A stretch of 64,000 nt of DNA, from assembly GCF_029846235.1 (NCBI RefSeq), contig NZ_JARVWP010000024.1:40317-104316 (forward strand), read 5' to 3'. Below, piece after piece: positions 27,000 to 35,825 of the stretch. This DNA comes from Bradyrhizobium sp. CER78 (lineage in GTDB: Bacteria > Pseudomonadota > Alphaproteobacteria > Rhizobiales > Xanthobacteraceae). Within the stretch, counting starts at the first letter, position 1, and every line of letters starts with the position of its first letter. Position numbers and translations under genes: made by a program. The notes beneath the pieces were generated by a model. That model did not search any database, was not told the origin of the DNA, and worked only from the letters and a program-made list of their open reading frames with translations.

Positions 27000-27036
27000 C
27001 GGTCATGGTGCGATTTCTGCAATCGCACCATGACCG
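27000..27036. repeat. 16-bp perfect hairpin downstream of repeat copy 1, before nadE
   Basis: Perfect inverted repeat CGGTCATGGTGCGATT (27000-27015) and its complement (27021-27036) with a 5-base loop. It occupies the place taken by the TAAAGCGCGAT hairpin next to repeat copies 2 and 4. It ends 45 bp before the nadE start and would form a strong leader structure if transcribed. Confidence 0.75.
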
Positions 27037-27080
27037 GAAGGCAGATTGAAAGTGGCGCTTGTGCGGGACAACATAACAGT

Positions 27081-28832
27081 ATGAGCGAACAACAGATCAA
27101 GATCACCCTGGCGCAACTCAATCCGACAGTCGGTGACGTCACCGGCAACGCCGCGAAAGCGCGTGCCGCGCGCGAGAAAGCAAAGGCCGACGGCGCCGAC
27201 CTCGTGGTGCTGTCGGAGCTGTTCCTCGCCGGCTATCCGCCGGAGGATCTGGTGCTCAAGCCGGCATTCCAGTCGGCCTGCCGCACCGCGGTCGAGGAAC
27301 TGGCGCGCGAGACCAAGGATGGCGGCCCGGCGATGCTGATCGGCACGCCCTGGGTCGAGGACGGCAAGCTCTACAATGCCTGCGCGCTGCTCGACGGCGG
27401 CCGCATCGCCGCGCTGCGCTTCAAGGCCAATCTGCCGAATTACGGCGTGTTCGACGAGAAGCGGCTGTTCGCGCGCGGCCCGGCGCCGGGTCCGGTGACG
27501 GTGCGCGGCGTGCGCATCGGCGTGCCGATCTGCGAGGACATCTGGCTCGAGGAGTCCGAGGAATACGAGAACGTCGTCGAATGTCTCGCCGAGACCGGCG
27601 CCGAGATCCTCGTGGTGCCGAACGGCTCGCCCTATGCCCGCGACAAGGCCGATCTCCGCCTGTCGATCGTGGTGGCGCGGGTCACCGAGAGCGGGCTCCC
27701 GATGGTCTATCTCAACGAGGTCGGCGGCCAGGACGAGCTGATCTTCGACGGCGCCTCGTTCGCGCTGAATGCCGATCTGTCGGTCGCGGCGCAGCTGCCG
27801 GCGTTCGAGGAGAACATCACGACGCTGACCTGGCGCAAGACCGCGGACGGCTGGCGCTGCTCCGGGCCGAGCACGGCGCAGCTCGAGGGCGACAAGGCCG
27901 ATTACGCCGCCTGCGTGCTTGGCCTGCGCGACTACGTCCGCAAGAACGGCTTTCCCGGCGTGCTGCTCGGCGTCTCCGGCGGCATCGACTCGGCGCTGTG
28001 TGCGGCGATCGCGGTCGATGCGCTTGGTGCCGACAAGGTGCGCGGCGTGATGCTGCCGTTCCGCTACACCGCGCAGGTATCGCTCGACGATGCCGCCAAG
28101 CTCGCCGCCGCGCTCGGCATCCGCTACGAGATCCTGCCGATTGCCGACGCCGTGAACGGGTTCGAGACAATCCTGGCACCGGTGTTTGCTGGCATGGAGC
28201 GTGACATCACCGAGGAGAATTTGCAGGCGCGCGCCCGCGGCACGCTGTTGATGGCGATCTCCAACAAGACCGGCGCCATGGTGGTGACGACCGGCAACAA
28301 GTCGGAAATGTCGGTCGGCTACGCCACGCTGTACGGCGACATGAATGGCGGCTTCAACCCGATCAAGGACATCTACAAGACCGAGGTGTTCCGCCTGTCC
28401 AGCCTGCGCAATGCCTGGAAGCCGGACGGTGCGCTCGGGCCGTCGGGCGAGGTGATCCCGGTCAACATCATCATCCGACCGCCGACGGCGGAGTTGCGCG
28501 AGAACCAGACCGACCAGGATTCGCTGCCGCCCTACGAGGTGCTGGACGCGATCCTCGAGCGCCTCGTGGAGCGCGAGGAGCCGCTTGCGACCATCATCGA
28601 GGCCGGCTTCGATCGCGACGTGGTGACGCGCGTTGACCGCCTGCTCAACATCGCCGAATACAAGCGGCGGCAGGCCGCGCCGGGGGTGAAAGTGACGCGG
28701 AAGAATTTCGGCCGCGACCGCCGCTATCCCATCACCAACCGCTTCCGCGATTTCGGCAAAGCGCTGCCGGAGCCCGACGAGAAGCTGCTGACGCGCACCT
28801 CGCGCGCGTCGGCGGAGGCGTTCGAGGGGTGA
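27081..28832 (+). CDS. nadE: Glutamine-dependent NAD+ synthase
   Basis: Amidates nicotinic acid adenine dinucleotide to NAD+ with glutamine as nitrogen donor. The 583-residue protein fuses an N-terminal nitrilase-type glutaminase (triad E46, K115 in FKANLPNYG, C151 in GVPICEDIW) to a C-terminal ATP pyrophosphatase/NAD synthase domain (P-loop GVSGGIDSAL near residue 296, and TTGNKSEMSVGY). The start at 27081 was taken from the MSEQQIKITLAQLNP pattern; an ATG at 27030 lies inside the upstream hairpin. It ends convergently with a DUF2865 gene. Confidence 0.96.
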   Translation: MSEQQIKITLAQLNPTVGDVTGNAAKARAAREKAKADGADLVVLSELFLAGYPPEDLVLKPAFQSACRTAVEELARETKDGGPAMLIGTPWVEDGKLYNACALLDGGRIAALRFKANLPNYGVFDEKRLFARGPAPGPVTVRGVRIGVPICEDIWLEESEEYENVVECLAETGAEILVVPNGSPYARDKADLRLSIVVARVTESGLPMVYLNEVGGQDELIFDGASFALNADLSVAAQLPAFEENITTLTWRKTADGWRCSGPSTAQLEGDKADYAACVLGLRDYVRKNGFPGVLLGVSGGIDSALCAAIAVDALGADKVRGVMLPFRYTAQVSLDDAAKLAAALGIRYEILPIADAVNGFETILAPVFAGMERDITEENLQARARGTLLMAISNKTGAMVVTTGNKSEMSVGYATLYGDMNGGFNPIKDIYKTEVFRLSSLRNAWKPDGALGPSGEVIPVNIIIRPPTAELRENQTDQDSLPPYEVLDAILERLVEREEPLATIIEAGFDRDVVTRVDRLLNIAEYKRRQAAPGVKVTRKNFGRDRRYPITNRFRDFGKALPEPDEKLLTRTSRASAEAFEG

Positions 28833-28861
28833 ACCCTCTCGAGTGCCACGAGGCTCTTCTC

Positions 28862-28883
28862 CCTCTCCCGCAAGCGGGAGAGG
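28862..28883. repeat. 22-bp palindrome between convergent nadE and DUF2865 genes
   Basis: CCTCTCCCGC, AA, GCGGGAGAGG: a perfect inverted repeat, extended by imperfect CTCTTCT/TGAAGAG flanks. It resembles the palindrome at 20532-20559. It could end both transcripts, though no T-run is present. Confidence 0.65.
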
Positions 28884-28907
28884 TGAAGAGAGTTCGCGGA
28901 TGGACTT

Positions 28908-30080
28908 CTACTTCTGCTTCGGGATGAAGGTCGGGCCGACCGTGCGGATTTGACCGTCGCTTGCGGGCGCGGCCGGCGCCGTGGCGTCAGCGGCGGCGGG
29001 CTGCTGCTGTTGAGCCGCAGCCGGCGCGCCCTTCTTGCCGGCGGCCGCCTTGGTCTGCGCGCGCTGCTGCATCTTCCGCGCGCTCTCCTCGGTGACGATG
29101 ATGTCGCCCTGCTGCGCAGCGGCCGTCTGGTCGTCGACCGCCTTCAACGCCTCGGCCCAGCTCTGGCCGGCCGCCCTGCAGGAGCACGACGGATTGAACT
29201 CGGTGCGGTACTTGAAGGCGTTCGGCAGCGACGAGTAGGACTGGCCGCTGATCGAGACCGCCTGGTTGATGTCTTCGCCGGGATTGCGGTAGGCGAACAG
29301 GCTGGCCTCCGCGGCCGGGCACTGCGCCTTGCAGATCTGCTCGTCGGCGGCAAAGCGCGCCGACGAGGTCGCGAACGAAATCGGGAAATAGGCGCCGTCG
29401 CAGGTGCGGACGCAGACGGTGCGGAAGGTGCCGGACTGCCCGCCATATTGCGCGTCGGGCGGGGGCAGCGGCGTATTCGGATTGGCGCCGCCGCCACCGC
29501 CGCCGAACAGGTTCTCGATGAAATTGCCGGGGCCACGTGCGGCGGCCGCGGCGTATTGCGGGCCGCAATTGTTCTGCGCCAGCGCGGTCAATACCGAGCG
29601 GCGCTGGTTCTCGCGGTCGGCGCCGCCGAGCCCGCCGGTGCGCAACCGTTCGAGATTGGCGGTCATCTGGTCGAGATTGGCGCGCATCTGCTGGATCTGG
29701 TTGTTGACCGGTCCGCACTGCGCCGAATTGTTGTTGAACAGCGAAAAGAACCCGGAGCTGTCGCAGCCCATACGCCGGGCCTGCGCCGTCACGCGATCGA
29801 GTTCGCCCTGCTGCCGCGTTGCCGCGTCCTGATAGCGGCGGATCTGCTCGTCCTTGGCCGGATCGCCGCTGCCGCCGCCGCGATCGATCGCCGCCAGCTG
29901 GCCCTCGAGCCGCACGCACATCGGATTGGCCTGCGGATTGGGCTGGGCGCCCTGGGGCGCCGGGCCGGGCGGGCCAGGCGGCACCTGCGCCAGGGCATCC
30001 GTGGTGGGCAGGGCGATTGCGCCCAACAGGGCGCAAGTCGAAAACCAGCGGGAGAAGCGAGAACGGGAGCTATTGGGCAT
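28908..30080 (-). CDS. Exported DUF2865 protein
   Basis: A 390-residue secreted protein typical of Bradyrhizobium and relatives. It has a signal peptide (residues about 1-32, ending TDALAQ) and then a Pro/Gln-rich linker. A coiled-coil-prone region (about 60-165) contains QQGELDRVTAQ and MRANLDQMTANLERL. A Gly-rich spacer follows. The conserved DUF2865 Cys-rich core (about 225-320) has VCVRTCDGAYFPISF, CKAQCPAAEASLF and PSCSCRAAG. The C-terminal tail is basic and Ala/Gln-rich. Six or more cysteines suggest disulfides in the periplasm. Function unknown. Confidence 0.85.
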   Translation of the reverse strand: MPNSSRSRFSRWFSTCALLGAIALPTTDALAQVPPGPPGPAPQGAQPNPQANPMCVRLEGQLAAIDRGGGSGDPAKDEQIRRYQDAATRQQGELDRVTAQARRMGCDSSGFFSLFNNNSAQCGPVNNQIQQMRANLDQMTANLERLRTGGLGGADRENQRRSVLTALAQNNCGPQYAAAAARGPGNFIENLFGGGGGGANPNTPLPPPDAQYGGQSGTFRTVCVRTCDGAYFPISFATSSARFAADEQICKAQCPAAEASLFAYRNPGEDINQAVSISGQSYSSLPNAFKYRTEFNPSCSCRAAGQSWAEALKAVDDQTAAAQQGDIIVTEESARKMQQRAQTKAAAGKKGAPAAAQQQQPAAADATAPAAPASDGQIRTVGPTFIPKQK

Positions 30081-30223
30081 ATCCGGCCATTAAAACGACG
30101 CCGCGCGGCGAGCAACGCCAAAGCGCGCAGGCAAGGCCGCTGCAATAGCCTTTTCTCGGGGCAGCGTCACGTCGTTTCCGGGGCGCAGGTGTGGCAATAA
30201 CCCCGTTTGTCCAGCAGCTTGGC

Positions 30224-30547
30224 TCAGCGCTGACAGGTGATGGCGACGTATTCGCCGCAGCTATTGCCGGTGCATTTCTGGTTGGCGGCGTCCGGAACCG
30301 CGCCGGTGATCTCGTCCGGATCGACGCGGCGGTAATTGGTGGCCTGCGCAAAATCCCGTGAGCGGCAGTAGGCGCGGGCGGCGGACGCGCCGCAACGGTC
30401 GCCATGGGCGAGGCACTGGTCGATGCCGTAGCCGTCGGCCTGGTTGGCGACGATGAAAACGCGGCTGTCGGCCAGCGCGGCCGAGGGGACAAGGAAGGCA
30501 GGGGCAACGAAGAGCGTGCAGGCAATCAATGCTGAAAAGGGCCGCAT
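30224..30547 (-). CDS. Small secreted cysteine-rich protein
   Basis: A 107-residue protein with a signal peptide (MRPFSALIACTLFVAPAFLV, cleavage near AALA-DS at residue 28). About 80 mature residues follow with seven cysteines (in DQCLAHGDRCG, AYCRS, QKCTGNSCG, ITCQR), probably paired in the periplasm. The start ATG at 30547 is where the leader begins; an ATG at 30727 would add 60 residues of no recognisable pattern. I do not recognise the family, but similar short cysteine-rich exported proteins are common in this genus. It is followed, 143 bp on, by the DUF2865 gene on the same strand. Confidence 0.7.
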   Translation of the reverse strand: MRPFSALIACTLFVAPAFLVPSAALADSRVFIVANQADGYGIDQCLAHGDRCGASAARAYCRSRDFAQATNYRRVDPDEITGAVPDAANQKCTGNSCGEYVAITCQR

Positions 30548-30842
30548 GGTGCACCGGTCAAAATGGCGGGGAATCCGCAGGCGTCCGGATACGCCCAATT
30601 CCTTAATAATGATTAACCATGAGGGCGTTGGCGTGATTTCGACACCCGGCGCGTTGCAAAGAGCCTGAAAACAGCCCCTTGACGCGATAATGGGGCCATG
30701 AGACATGGTGGAACCATGAACGGCCACCTCGCCATCTGCAGCATTTGCCGCGAGATTATGAGCTAGCGATTTGCTGGCTGAGGCCGTCTTTTCTCAATCC
30801 CCTGAGAATCACTGGACGCCCGGCCGCAAGGGACGGTGATCC

Positions 30843-32243
30843 ATGGAATTGCGCCTTTACGACACGTTGACCCGGGAGAAGCGGCCATTCGTGCCGCTCG
30901 ATGCCAACAATGTCCGCATGTATGCCTGCGGACCGACGGTCTACGACTTCGCCCATATCGGCAACGGCCGGGCGGCCATTGTCTTCGACGTGCTGTTCCG
31001 CGCGCTGCGCCATCGCTATGGCGCCGGCCACGTGACCTATGTCCGCAACATCACCGACGTCGACGACAAGATCAACGTCCGCGCCGCGCGGGACTATCCC
31101 GGCGTGCCGCTGAACGAGGCGATCCGCAAGGTCACCGAGCAGACCTACCAGCAGTATCAGGATGACGTTGCAGCGCTCGGCTGCTTGACCCCGACCGTGC
31201 AGCCGCGCGCGACCGAGCACATCCCGGAGATGCGCGCGATCATCGAGAAGCTGGTCGCCGGCGGCTTTGCCTATGTCGCCGAAGATCACGTGCTGTTCTC
31301 GCCGCAGGCGATGAACGCGGCCAATTCGGTGCTGCCGCGCTACGGCGCGCTGTCGAAGCGCTCGCTCGACGAGATGATCGCGGGTGCCCGCGTCGACGTT
31401 GCGCCCTACAAGCGCGACAACACCGACTTCGTGTTGTGGAAGCCGTCGAAGCCGGGCGAGCCGTCCTGGCCGTCGCCGGCAGGCATTGCGGTCGAGGGCC
31501 GGCCCGGCTGGCACATCGAATGCTCGGCGATGGCCTGGAAGCATCTCGGCGAGAAGTTCGACATCCATGGCGGCGGCATCGACCTGGTGTTCCCGCACCA
31601 TGAGAACGAGCTCGCGCAGACTTGCTGCGCGTTTCACACCGACCGCATGGCCAATGTCTGGATGCACAACGGTTTCCTGCAGATCGAAAGCGAGAAGATG
31701 TCGAAGTCGCTCGGCAACTTCTTCACGATCCGCGATCTGCTGGCGGATTGGCCGGGCGAGGTGCTGCGGCTCAGCATGCTCCGAACGCACTACCGTTCGC
31801 CGCTCGACTGGACGCTGAAGAGCGCGGAAGAAGCCGCAAGGACGCTCGACGACTGGTATGCGGTCGCGGCCGATGCCGAGCCCGGCGCGCCGTCGCCGGC
31901 GATGGTCGAGGCGCTCTACGACGATCTCAACACCGCGCAGGCGATGGCCGTGCTGCACGGCCTGCGGAATGCTGCCGCGAGCAGCGAGGCGGGCCGCAAG
32001 GAATTTGCCGGTTCGCTGCGGCTGCTCGGCTTCCTGTCGGAAAGCGCGGCGGCGTGGGAGGCGCGCAAGCAGCAGGCGAGCGGCGTCGATGCTGCCGCGG
32101 TCGAGGCATTGATCGGCGAGCGCACCGCGGCGCGTGCGCGCAAGGACTTCAAGGAGTCCGACCGGATCCGCGATCAGCTCGCCGCGATGGGCGTGGTGAT
32201 CAAGGACTCCAAGGAAGGCACCACCTGGGAGATCGCGCGATGA
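30843..32243 (+). CDS. cysS: Cysteinyl-tRNA synthetase
   Basis: Class I aminoacyl-tRNA synthetase of 466 residues that charges tRNA-Cys. It has the HIGH-type motif FAHIGNGR near residue 36, the zinc-binding Cys/His set (MYACGPTVYD, then HIECSAMAW and HHENE), and the KMSKS loop EKMSKSLGNFF. The anticodon-binding helical domain is complete. It heads an operon: its stop overlaps the ATG of a GNAT gene by 4 bases, which in turn overlaps cimA. Grouping with citramalate synthase is unusual by function. Confidence 0.96.
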   Translation: MELRLYDTLTREKRPFVPLDANNVRMYACGPTVYDFAHIGNGRAAIVFDVLFRALRHRYGAGHVTYVRNITDVDDKINVRAARDYPGVPLNEAIRKVTEQTYQQYQDDVAALGCLTPTVQPRATEHIPEMRAIIEKLVAGGFAYVAEDHVLFSPQAMNAANSVLPRYGALSKRSLDEMIAGARVDVAPYKRDNTDFVLWKPSKPGEPSWPSPAGIAVEGRPGWHIECSAMAWKHLGEKFDIHGGGIDLVFPHHENELAQTCCAFHTDRMANVWMHNGFLQIESEKMSKSLGNFFTIRDLLADWPGEVLRLSMLRTHYRSPLDWTLKSAEEAARTLDDWYAVAADAEPGAPSPAMVEALYDDLNTAQAMAVLHGLRNAAASSEAGRKEFAGSLRLLGFLSESAAAWEARKQQASGVDAAAVEALIGERTAARARKDFKESDRIRDQLAAMGVVIKDSKEGTTWEIAR

Positions 32244-32746
32244 GCCGTTCCGCACCCGCGTTGCGCCCGTATCTGCCTGACGATGCGCCACTGCTGGCGG
32301 CGATCTTCGCGGCGTCGATCATGGACCTGACCGGCGACGATTACAGCGAAGCGCAGCAGGAGGCCTGGGCGGCGGCTGCCGATGACGAGGCGGCGTTCGG
32401 CAAGAAGCTCGCCGGGCAACTGACGCTGATCGCGACGTTGCAGGGCGCGCCTGTCGGCTTCGCCTCGCTGAAGGGCGCCGACTATGTCGACATGCTCTAC
32501 GTGCATCCGAGTGCCGTGGGGCAGGGTGTCGGCGCCGCGCTGTGCGATGCGCTGGAGAAGATCGCGAGCGCCCGCGGCACCAAGACCCTGAAGGTCGATG
32601 CCAGCGACACTGCGCTCGAATTCTTCCGCAAGCGCGGCTACGCCGCACAGCAGCGCAATTCGGTGACCATCGGCGACGAATGGCTCGCCAACACCACGAT
32701 GCAGAAGACGCTCGACGGCGTTGCCGCGCCCGGAGGCCACGCATGA
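32240..32746 (+). CDS. GNAT family N-acetyltransferase
   Basis: A 168-residue acetyltransferase with the acetyl-CoA-binding motif A in VDMLYVHPSAVGQGVGAALCDALE (pattern Q-x2-G-x-G/A) and motif B in DASDTALEFFRKRGY. The fold is complete. The ATG at 32240 overlaps the cysS stop (ATGA), and its own stop overlaps the cimA start in the same way, so it is translated as the middle gene of a tightly coupled trio. The substrate is unknown; the RimI/PA4866-like pattern FFRKRGYAAQQR suggests small molecules or protein N-termini. Confidence 0.88.
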   Translation: MSRSAPALRPYLPDDAPLLAAIFAASIMDLTGDDYSEAQQEAWAAAADDEAAFGKKLAGQLTLIATLQGAPVGFASLKGADYVDMLYVHPSAVGQGVGAALCDALEKIASARGTKTLKVDASDTALEFFRKRGYAAQQRNSVTIGDEWLANTTMQKTLDGVAAPGGHA

Positions 32747-34341
32747 GCCGCGAGCGCCTCTATCTGTTCGACACCACGCTGCGCGACGGCGCGCAGACCA
32801 ATGGCGTCGACTTCACGCTGCAGGACAAGCAGGTGATCGCGGGCATGCTCGACCAGCTCGGCATCGACTATGTCGAGGGCGGCTATCCCGGTGCGAATCC
32901 GACCGATACCGAGTTCTTCAGCAGGAAACCTGCGTTCGACCACGCCCGCTTCACCGCCTTCGGCATGACGCGGCGGCCGGGGCGCTCGGCCTCGAACGAC
33001 CCGGGGCTCGCCGGCATCCTCGAGGCCAAGGCGGACGCGATCTGCTTCGTCGCGAAATCCTCCGTCTACCAGGTCCGGGTCGCGCTCGAGACCACCAATG
33101 AGGAGAACCTCGCCTCGATCCGCGACAGCGTCGCCGCCGCCAAGGCGCTCGGCCGCGAGGTGATGGTCGACTGCGAGCATTTCTTCGACGGCTACAAGGA
33201 GAATCGCGACTACGCGCTCGCCTGCGCGACTGCGGCCTATCAGGCCGGCGCGCGCTGGGTGGTCCTATGCGACACCAATGGCGGCACCATGCCGCATGAG
33301 ATCGAGACCATCGTCGCTGATGTCGTCACGCAGGTGCCCGGCGCCCATGTCGGCATTCATGCCCATAACGACACCGAGCAGGCGGTCGCCAACTCGCTCG
33401 CCGCGGTGCGCGCCGGCGCGCGGCAGATCCAGGGCACGCTCAACGGCCTCGGCGAGCGCTGCGGCAACGCCAATCTCTGCTCACTGATCCCGACCCTAAA
33501 GCTGAAGCAGGAGTTTTCCGACAAGTTCGAGATCGGCGTCACCACCGAGAAGATGGCGACGCTGATGAAGGTGTCACGCACGCTCGACGACATGCTGAAC
33601 CGCGCGCCGAACCGTCACGCGCCGTATGTCGGCGAGAGCGCTTTCGTCACCAAGACCGGCATTCATGCCTCTGCCGTCATGAAGGATCCGCAGACCTACG
33701 AGCACGTGCTGCCGGAGACCGTCGGCAACCACCGCAAGGTGCTGGTCTCGGATCAGGCCGGCCGCTCCAACGTGATGGCCGAGCTCGACCGTGCCGGCAT
33801 CGCCTATGACAAGAGCGATCCGCGCCTGACGCGGCTGGTCGAGGAGTTGAAGGAGCGCGAGGCCGCGGGCTTCGCCTATGAATCCGCCAACGCCTCGTTC
33901 GACCTCTTGGCGCGCCGCACGCTCGGCAAGGTGCCGGAATATTTCAAGGTCGAGCAGTTCGACGTCAATGTCGAGCAGCGCTACAACGCCAACGGCCAGC
34001 GCGTCACCGTGGCGCTCGCGGTCGTGAAGGTCGACGTCGACGGCGAGCACCTGATCTCGGCCGCCGAAGGCAACGGCCCGGTCAACGCGCTCGACGTGGC
34101 GCTGCGCAAGGACCTCGGCAAGTACCAGAAATACATCGATGGCCTGAAGCTGATCGACTACCGCGTGCGTATCCTCAATGGCGGCACCGAGGCGGTCACG
34201 CGGGTTCTGATCGAAAGCGAGGACGAGACCGGCGAGAGCTGGACCACGGTCGGCGTCTCGCCCAATATCATCGACGCCTCGTTCCAGGCGCTGATGGATT
34301 CGGTATTCTACAAGCTGGTGAAGTCGGGCGCGCAGGCGTGA
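32743..34341 (+). CDS. cimA: Citramalate synthase
   Basis: Condenses pyruvate and acetyl-CoA to (R)-citramalate, the entry to the threonine-independent isoleucine pathway. The 532-residue protein has the HMGL-like TIM barrel beginning FDTTLRDGAQTNGVDF (metal-binding Asp and catalytic Arg) and the metal His pair in HAHND. The helical linker and a C-terminal LeuA-type allosteric domain with EALTRVLIE-like sequence (TEAVTRVLIES) follow. Length exceeds homocitrate/isopropylmalate paralogues in the way expected for CimA. It is the last gene of the cysS-GNAT-cimA unit (ATGA overlap). Confidence 0.93.
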   Translation: MSRERLYLFDTTLRDGAQTNGVDFTLQDKQVIAGMLDQLGIDYVEGGYPGANPTDTEFFSRKPAFDHARFTAFGMTRRPGRSASNDPGLAGILEAKADAICFVAKSSVYQVRVALETTNEENLASIRDSVAAAKALGREVMVDCEHFFDGYKENRDYALACATAAYQAGARWVVLCDTNGGTMPHEIETIVADVVTQVPGAHVGIHAHNDTEQAVANSLAAVRAGARQIQGTLNGLGERCGNANLCSLIPTLKLKQEFSDKFEIGVTTEKMATLMKVSRTLDDMLNRAPNRHAPYVGESAFVTKTGIHASAVMKDPQTYEHVLPETVGNHRKVLVSDQAGRSNVMAELDRAGIAYDKSDPRLTRLVEELKEREAAGFAYESANASFDLLARRTLGKVPEYFKVEQFDVNVEQRYNANGQRVTVALAVVKVDVDGEHLISAAEGNGPVNALDVALRKDLGKYQKYIDGLKLIDYRVRILNGGTEAVTRVLIESEDETGESWTTVGVSPNIIDASFQALMDSVFYKLVKSGAQA

Positions 34342-34352
34342 GCAATTGATCC

Positions 34353-34432
34353 GTCATTCCGGGGCGGTCCGCAGGACCGAACCCGGAATCTCGAGATTCC
34401 GGGTCTGGTCCTTCGGACCATCCCGGAATGAC
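34353..34432. repeat. Cloverleaf-like interspersed repeat, copy A
   Basis: An 80-bp element identical base for base to 47785-47864. The outer stem is GTCATTCCGGG/CCCGGAATGAC. Inside are three hairpins: GGTCC-gca-GGACC, a 24-bp palindrome (ACCCGGAATCTC and its complement), and GGTCC-ttc-GGACC. It lies between cimA and the VOC gene. Confidence 0.9.
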
Positions 34433-34451
34433 AAGCGGAAGGACTGCCACC

Positions 34452-34829
34452 ATGATCGACCACGTTTCCGTCGGCGTCCGCGATCTCGAGCGCGCCGCGC
34501 GATTCTATGAGCCGACACTGGCCGCGCTTGGCCTGAGCCGCCTCGTCACGCGGCCGGTGACGATCGGCTTCGGCAAGGCCTATCCCGAATTCTGGATCAA
34601 TCTGCGCGCCACGATGGCGCACGTCGCGCATGAGAGCGGCACCCATATCTGCCTGCGCGCGAAGACCACCGCCGAGGTCGATGCCTTCCACGCCGCTGCG
34701 CTGGCGTCCGGCGGTCTCTCCGATGGTCCGCCAGGCCTGCGCCCGCACGACCGTGTGCGCTATTATGCGGCCTTCGTCCTCGACCCCGACGGCAACCGCA
34801 TCGAGGCCGTGACGTTTCCGAATGAGTAG
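34452..34829 (+). CDS. VOC superfamily (glyoxalase/dioxygenase fold) protein
   Basis: A 125-residue single-module VOC protein with the N-terminal metal-binding motif MIDHVSVGVRDLERAARFYE (His at residue 4). A central HICLRAKTTAEVDAFH stretch follows, and the C-terminal metal-binding motif is YYAAFVLDPDGNRIEAVTF (Glu). It would dimerise to form metal sites. No signal peptide. The ATG at 34452 lies just after a repeat copy, so transcription may read through from cimA or start within the repeat. The substrate is unknown. Confidence 0.88.
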   Translation: MIDHVSVGVRDLERAARFYEPTLAALGLSRLVTRPVTIGFGKAYPEFWINLRATMAHVAHESGTHICLRAKTTAEVDAFHAAALASGGLSDGPPGLRPHDRVRYYAAFVLDPDGNRIEAVTFPNE

Positions 34830-34860
34830 CAGCTCAGTGGACTAGCGCGCTCACCTCGAC

Positions 34861-34963
34861 CCGTCATCCTGAGGTGCGAGCCCTTGCGAGCCTCGAAGGA
34901 TGCACGGCCACCAGCCGGGCCGTTCATCCTTCGAGACGCGCTTCGCGCTCCTCAGGATGACGG
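34861..34963. repeat. CCGTCATCCTGAGG-bounded palindromic repeat
   Basis: A 103-bp element with perfect 14-bp terminal inverted repeats (CCGTCATCCTGAGG and its complement). An inner inverted repeat CTCGAAGGATG/CATCCTTCGAG and a small GCGC-tt-CGCGC hairpin lie inside. It sits in the gap between the convergent VOC and LOG genes. A diverged relative lies at about 39621-39747. Confidence 0.85.
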
Positions 34964-35006
34964 GTTAGAGAGCTGCGCGAGCTAACTCAGGCGCGAATAC
35001 GCCCGC

Positions 35007-35612
35007 CTACAGCCGCCGCGCCACTTCGGGGGCGAGCTCCTTCGCGGCTGCCGGCTTGCCGGCCACCGCCGACCGCAGCCGCGGCAGGATGTCGTCGACG
35101 CGGTCGGCCATCAGGACGTTGATCGGCAGCGTCGGGCGGATGAACTCGGTCATCCGCATGTGGTTCAGCAGCGAGAGCAGGGGCTCCCAGAAATTGTCGA
35201 TGTTGGCGAGCAGGATCGGCTTGGAGTGGCGGCCGAGCTGCTGCCAGGTCAGTTGCTCGACCAGTTCCTCCAAGGTGCCGATGCCGCCGGGCAGTGCCAC
35301 GAACGCGTCCGAGCGCTCGAACATCAGCCGCTTGCGCTCATGCATGTCGGGCGTGACGATCATCTCCTGAACCGAGGTCAGCGCATTCTCGCGCGCCCGC
35401 AGGAATTCGGGAATGATGCCGGTGACGGAGCCGCCATGGTCAAGCGTGGACTTTGCGACCGCGCCCATCAGGCCGATCGAGCCGCCGCCATAGACCAGGC
35501 GAACGTTGCTTTCGGCAAAGGCCTTGCCTAGCGCGATGGCAGCTTCAACGAAGCGGGGATTGTTACCGGGGCCGGAGCCGCAATAAACACAGACGGTCTT
35601 GATTTGGTTCAT
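35007..35612 (-). CDS. LOG family protein (cytokinin riboside 5'-monophosphate phosphoribohydrolase type)
   Basis: A 201-residue Rossmann-like protein with both LOG signatures: MHERKR near residue 90 and PGGIGTLEELVEQLTW near 110. In plants and some bacteria LOG proteins release free cytokinin bases from their nucleotide precursors; bacterial members may also act on purine nucleotides. The ATG at 35612 (MNQIKTVCVYCGSG) begins the conserved fold. An ATG at 35708 would add 32 residues without pattern. In a plant-associated genus a hormone role is possible but not shown. It is divergent from the Atm1-like exporter gene. Confidence 0.9.
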   Translation of the reverse strand: MNQIKTVCVYCGSGPGNNPRFVEAAIALGKAFAESNVRLVYGGGSIGLMGAVAKSTLDHGGSVTGIIPEFLRARENALTSVQEMIVTPDMHERKRLMFERSDAFVALPGGIGTLEELVEQLTWQQLGRHSKPILLANIDNFWEPLLSLLNHMRMTEFIRPTLPINVLMADRVDDILPRLRSAVAGKPAAAKELAPEVARRL

Positions 35613-35825
35613 ACGATCCTTGTGGCACTGCAGCGTAAAGAGGGTCAAGACTCGCATATGGGGATTGAGGGCCAAAAAATCCCGTAAATTCCCGCGAATC
35701 GCGAACAATTTTCGTCATAAGCCTGTACGCCGCGTTCAAACGATCTATATGACGGGCACAATGGCAAATCGTGGAAAAGATGTGGCAGCGGACCGCCGCG
35801 CCATGACGGCGAGAGCGGGCTCCTG

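Noticed and set aside
30756..32291. 511-residue minus-strand open frame
   Set aside because: Antisense shadow of cysS, with no domain.
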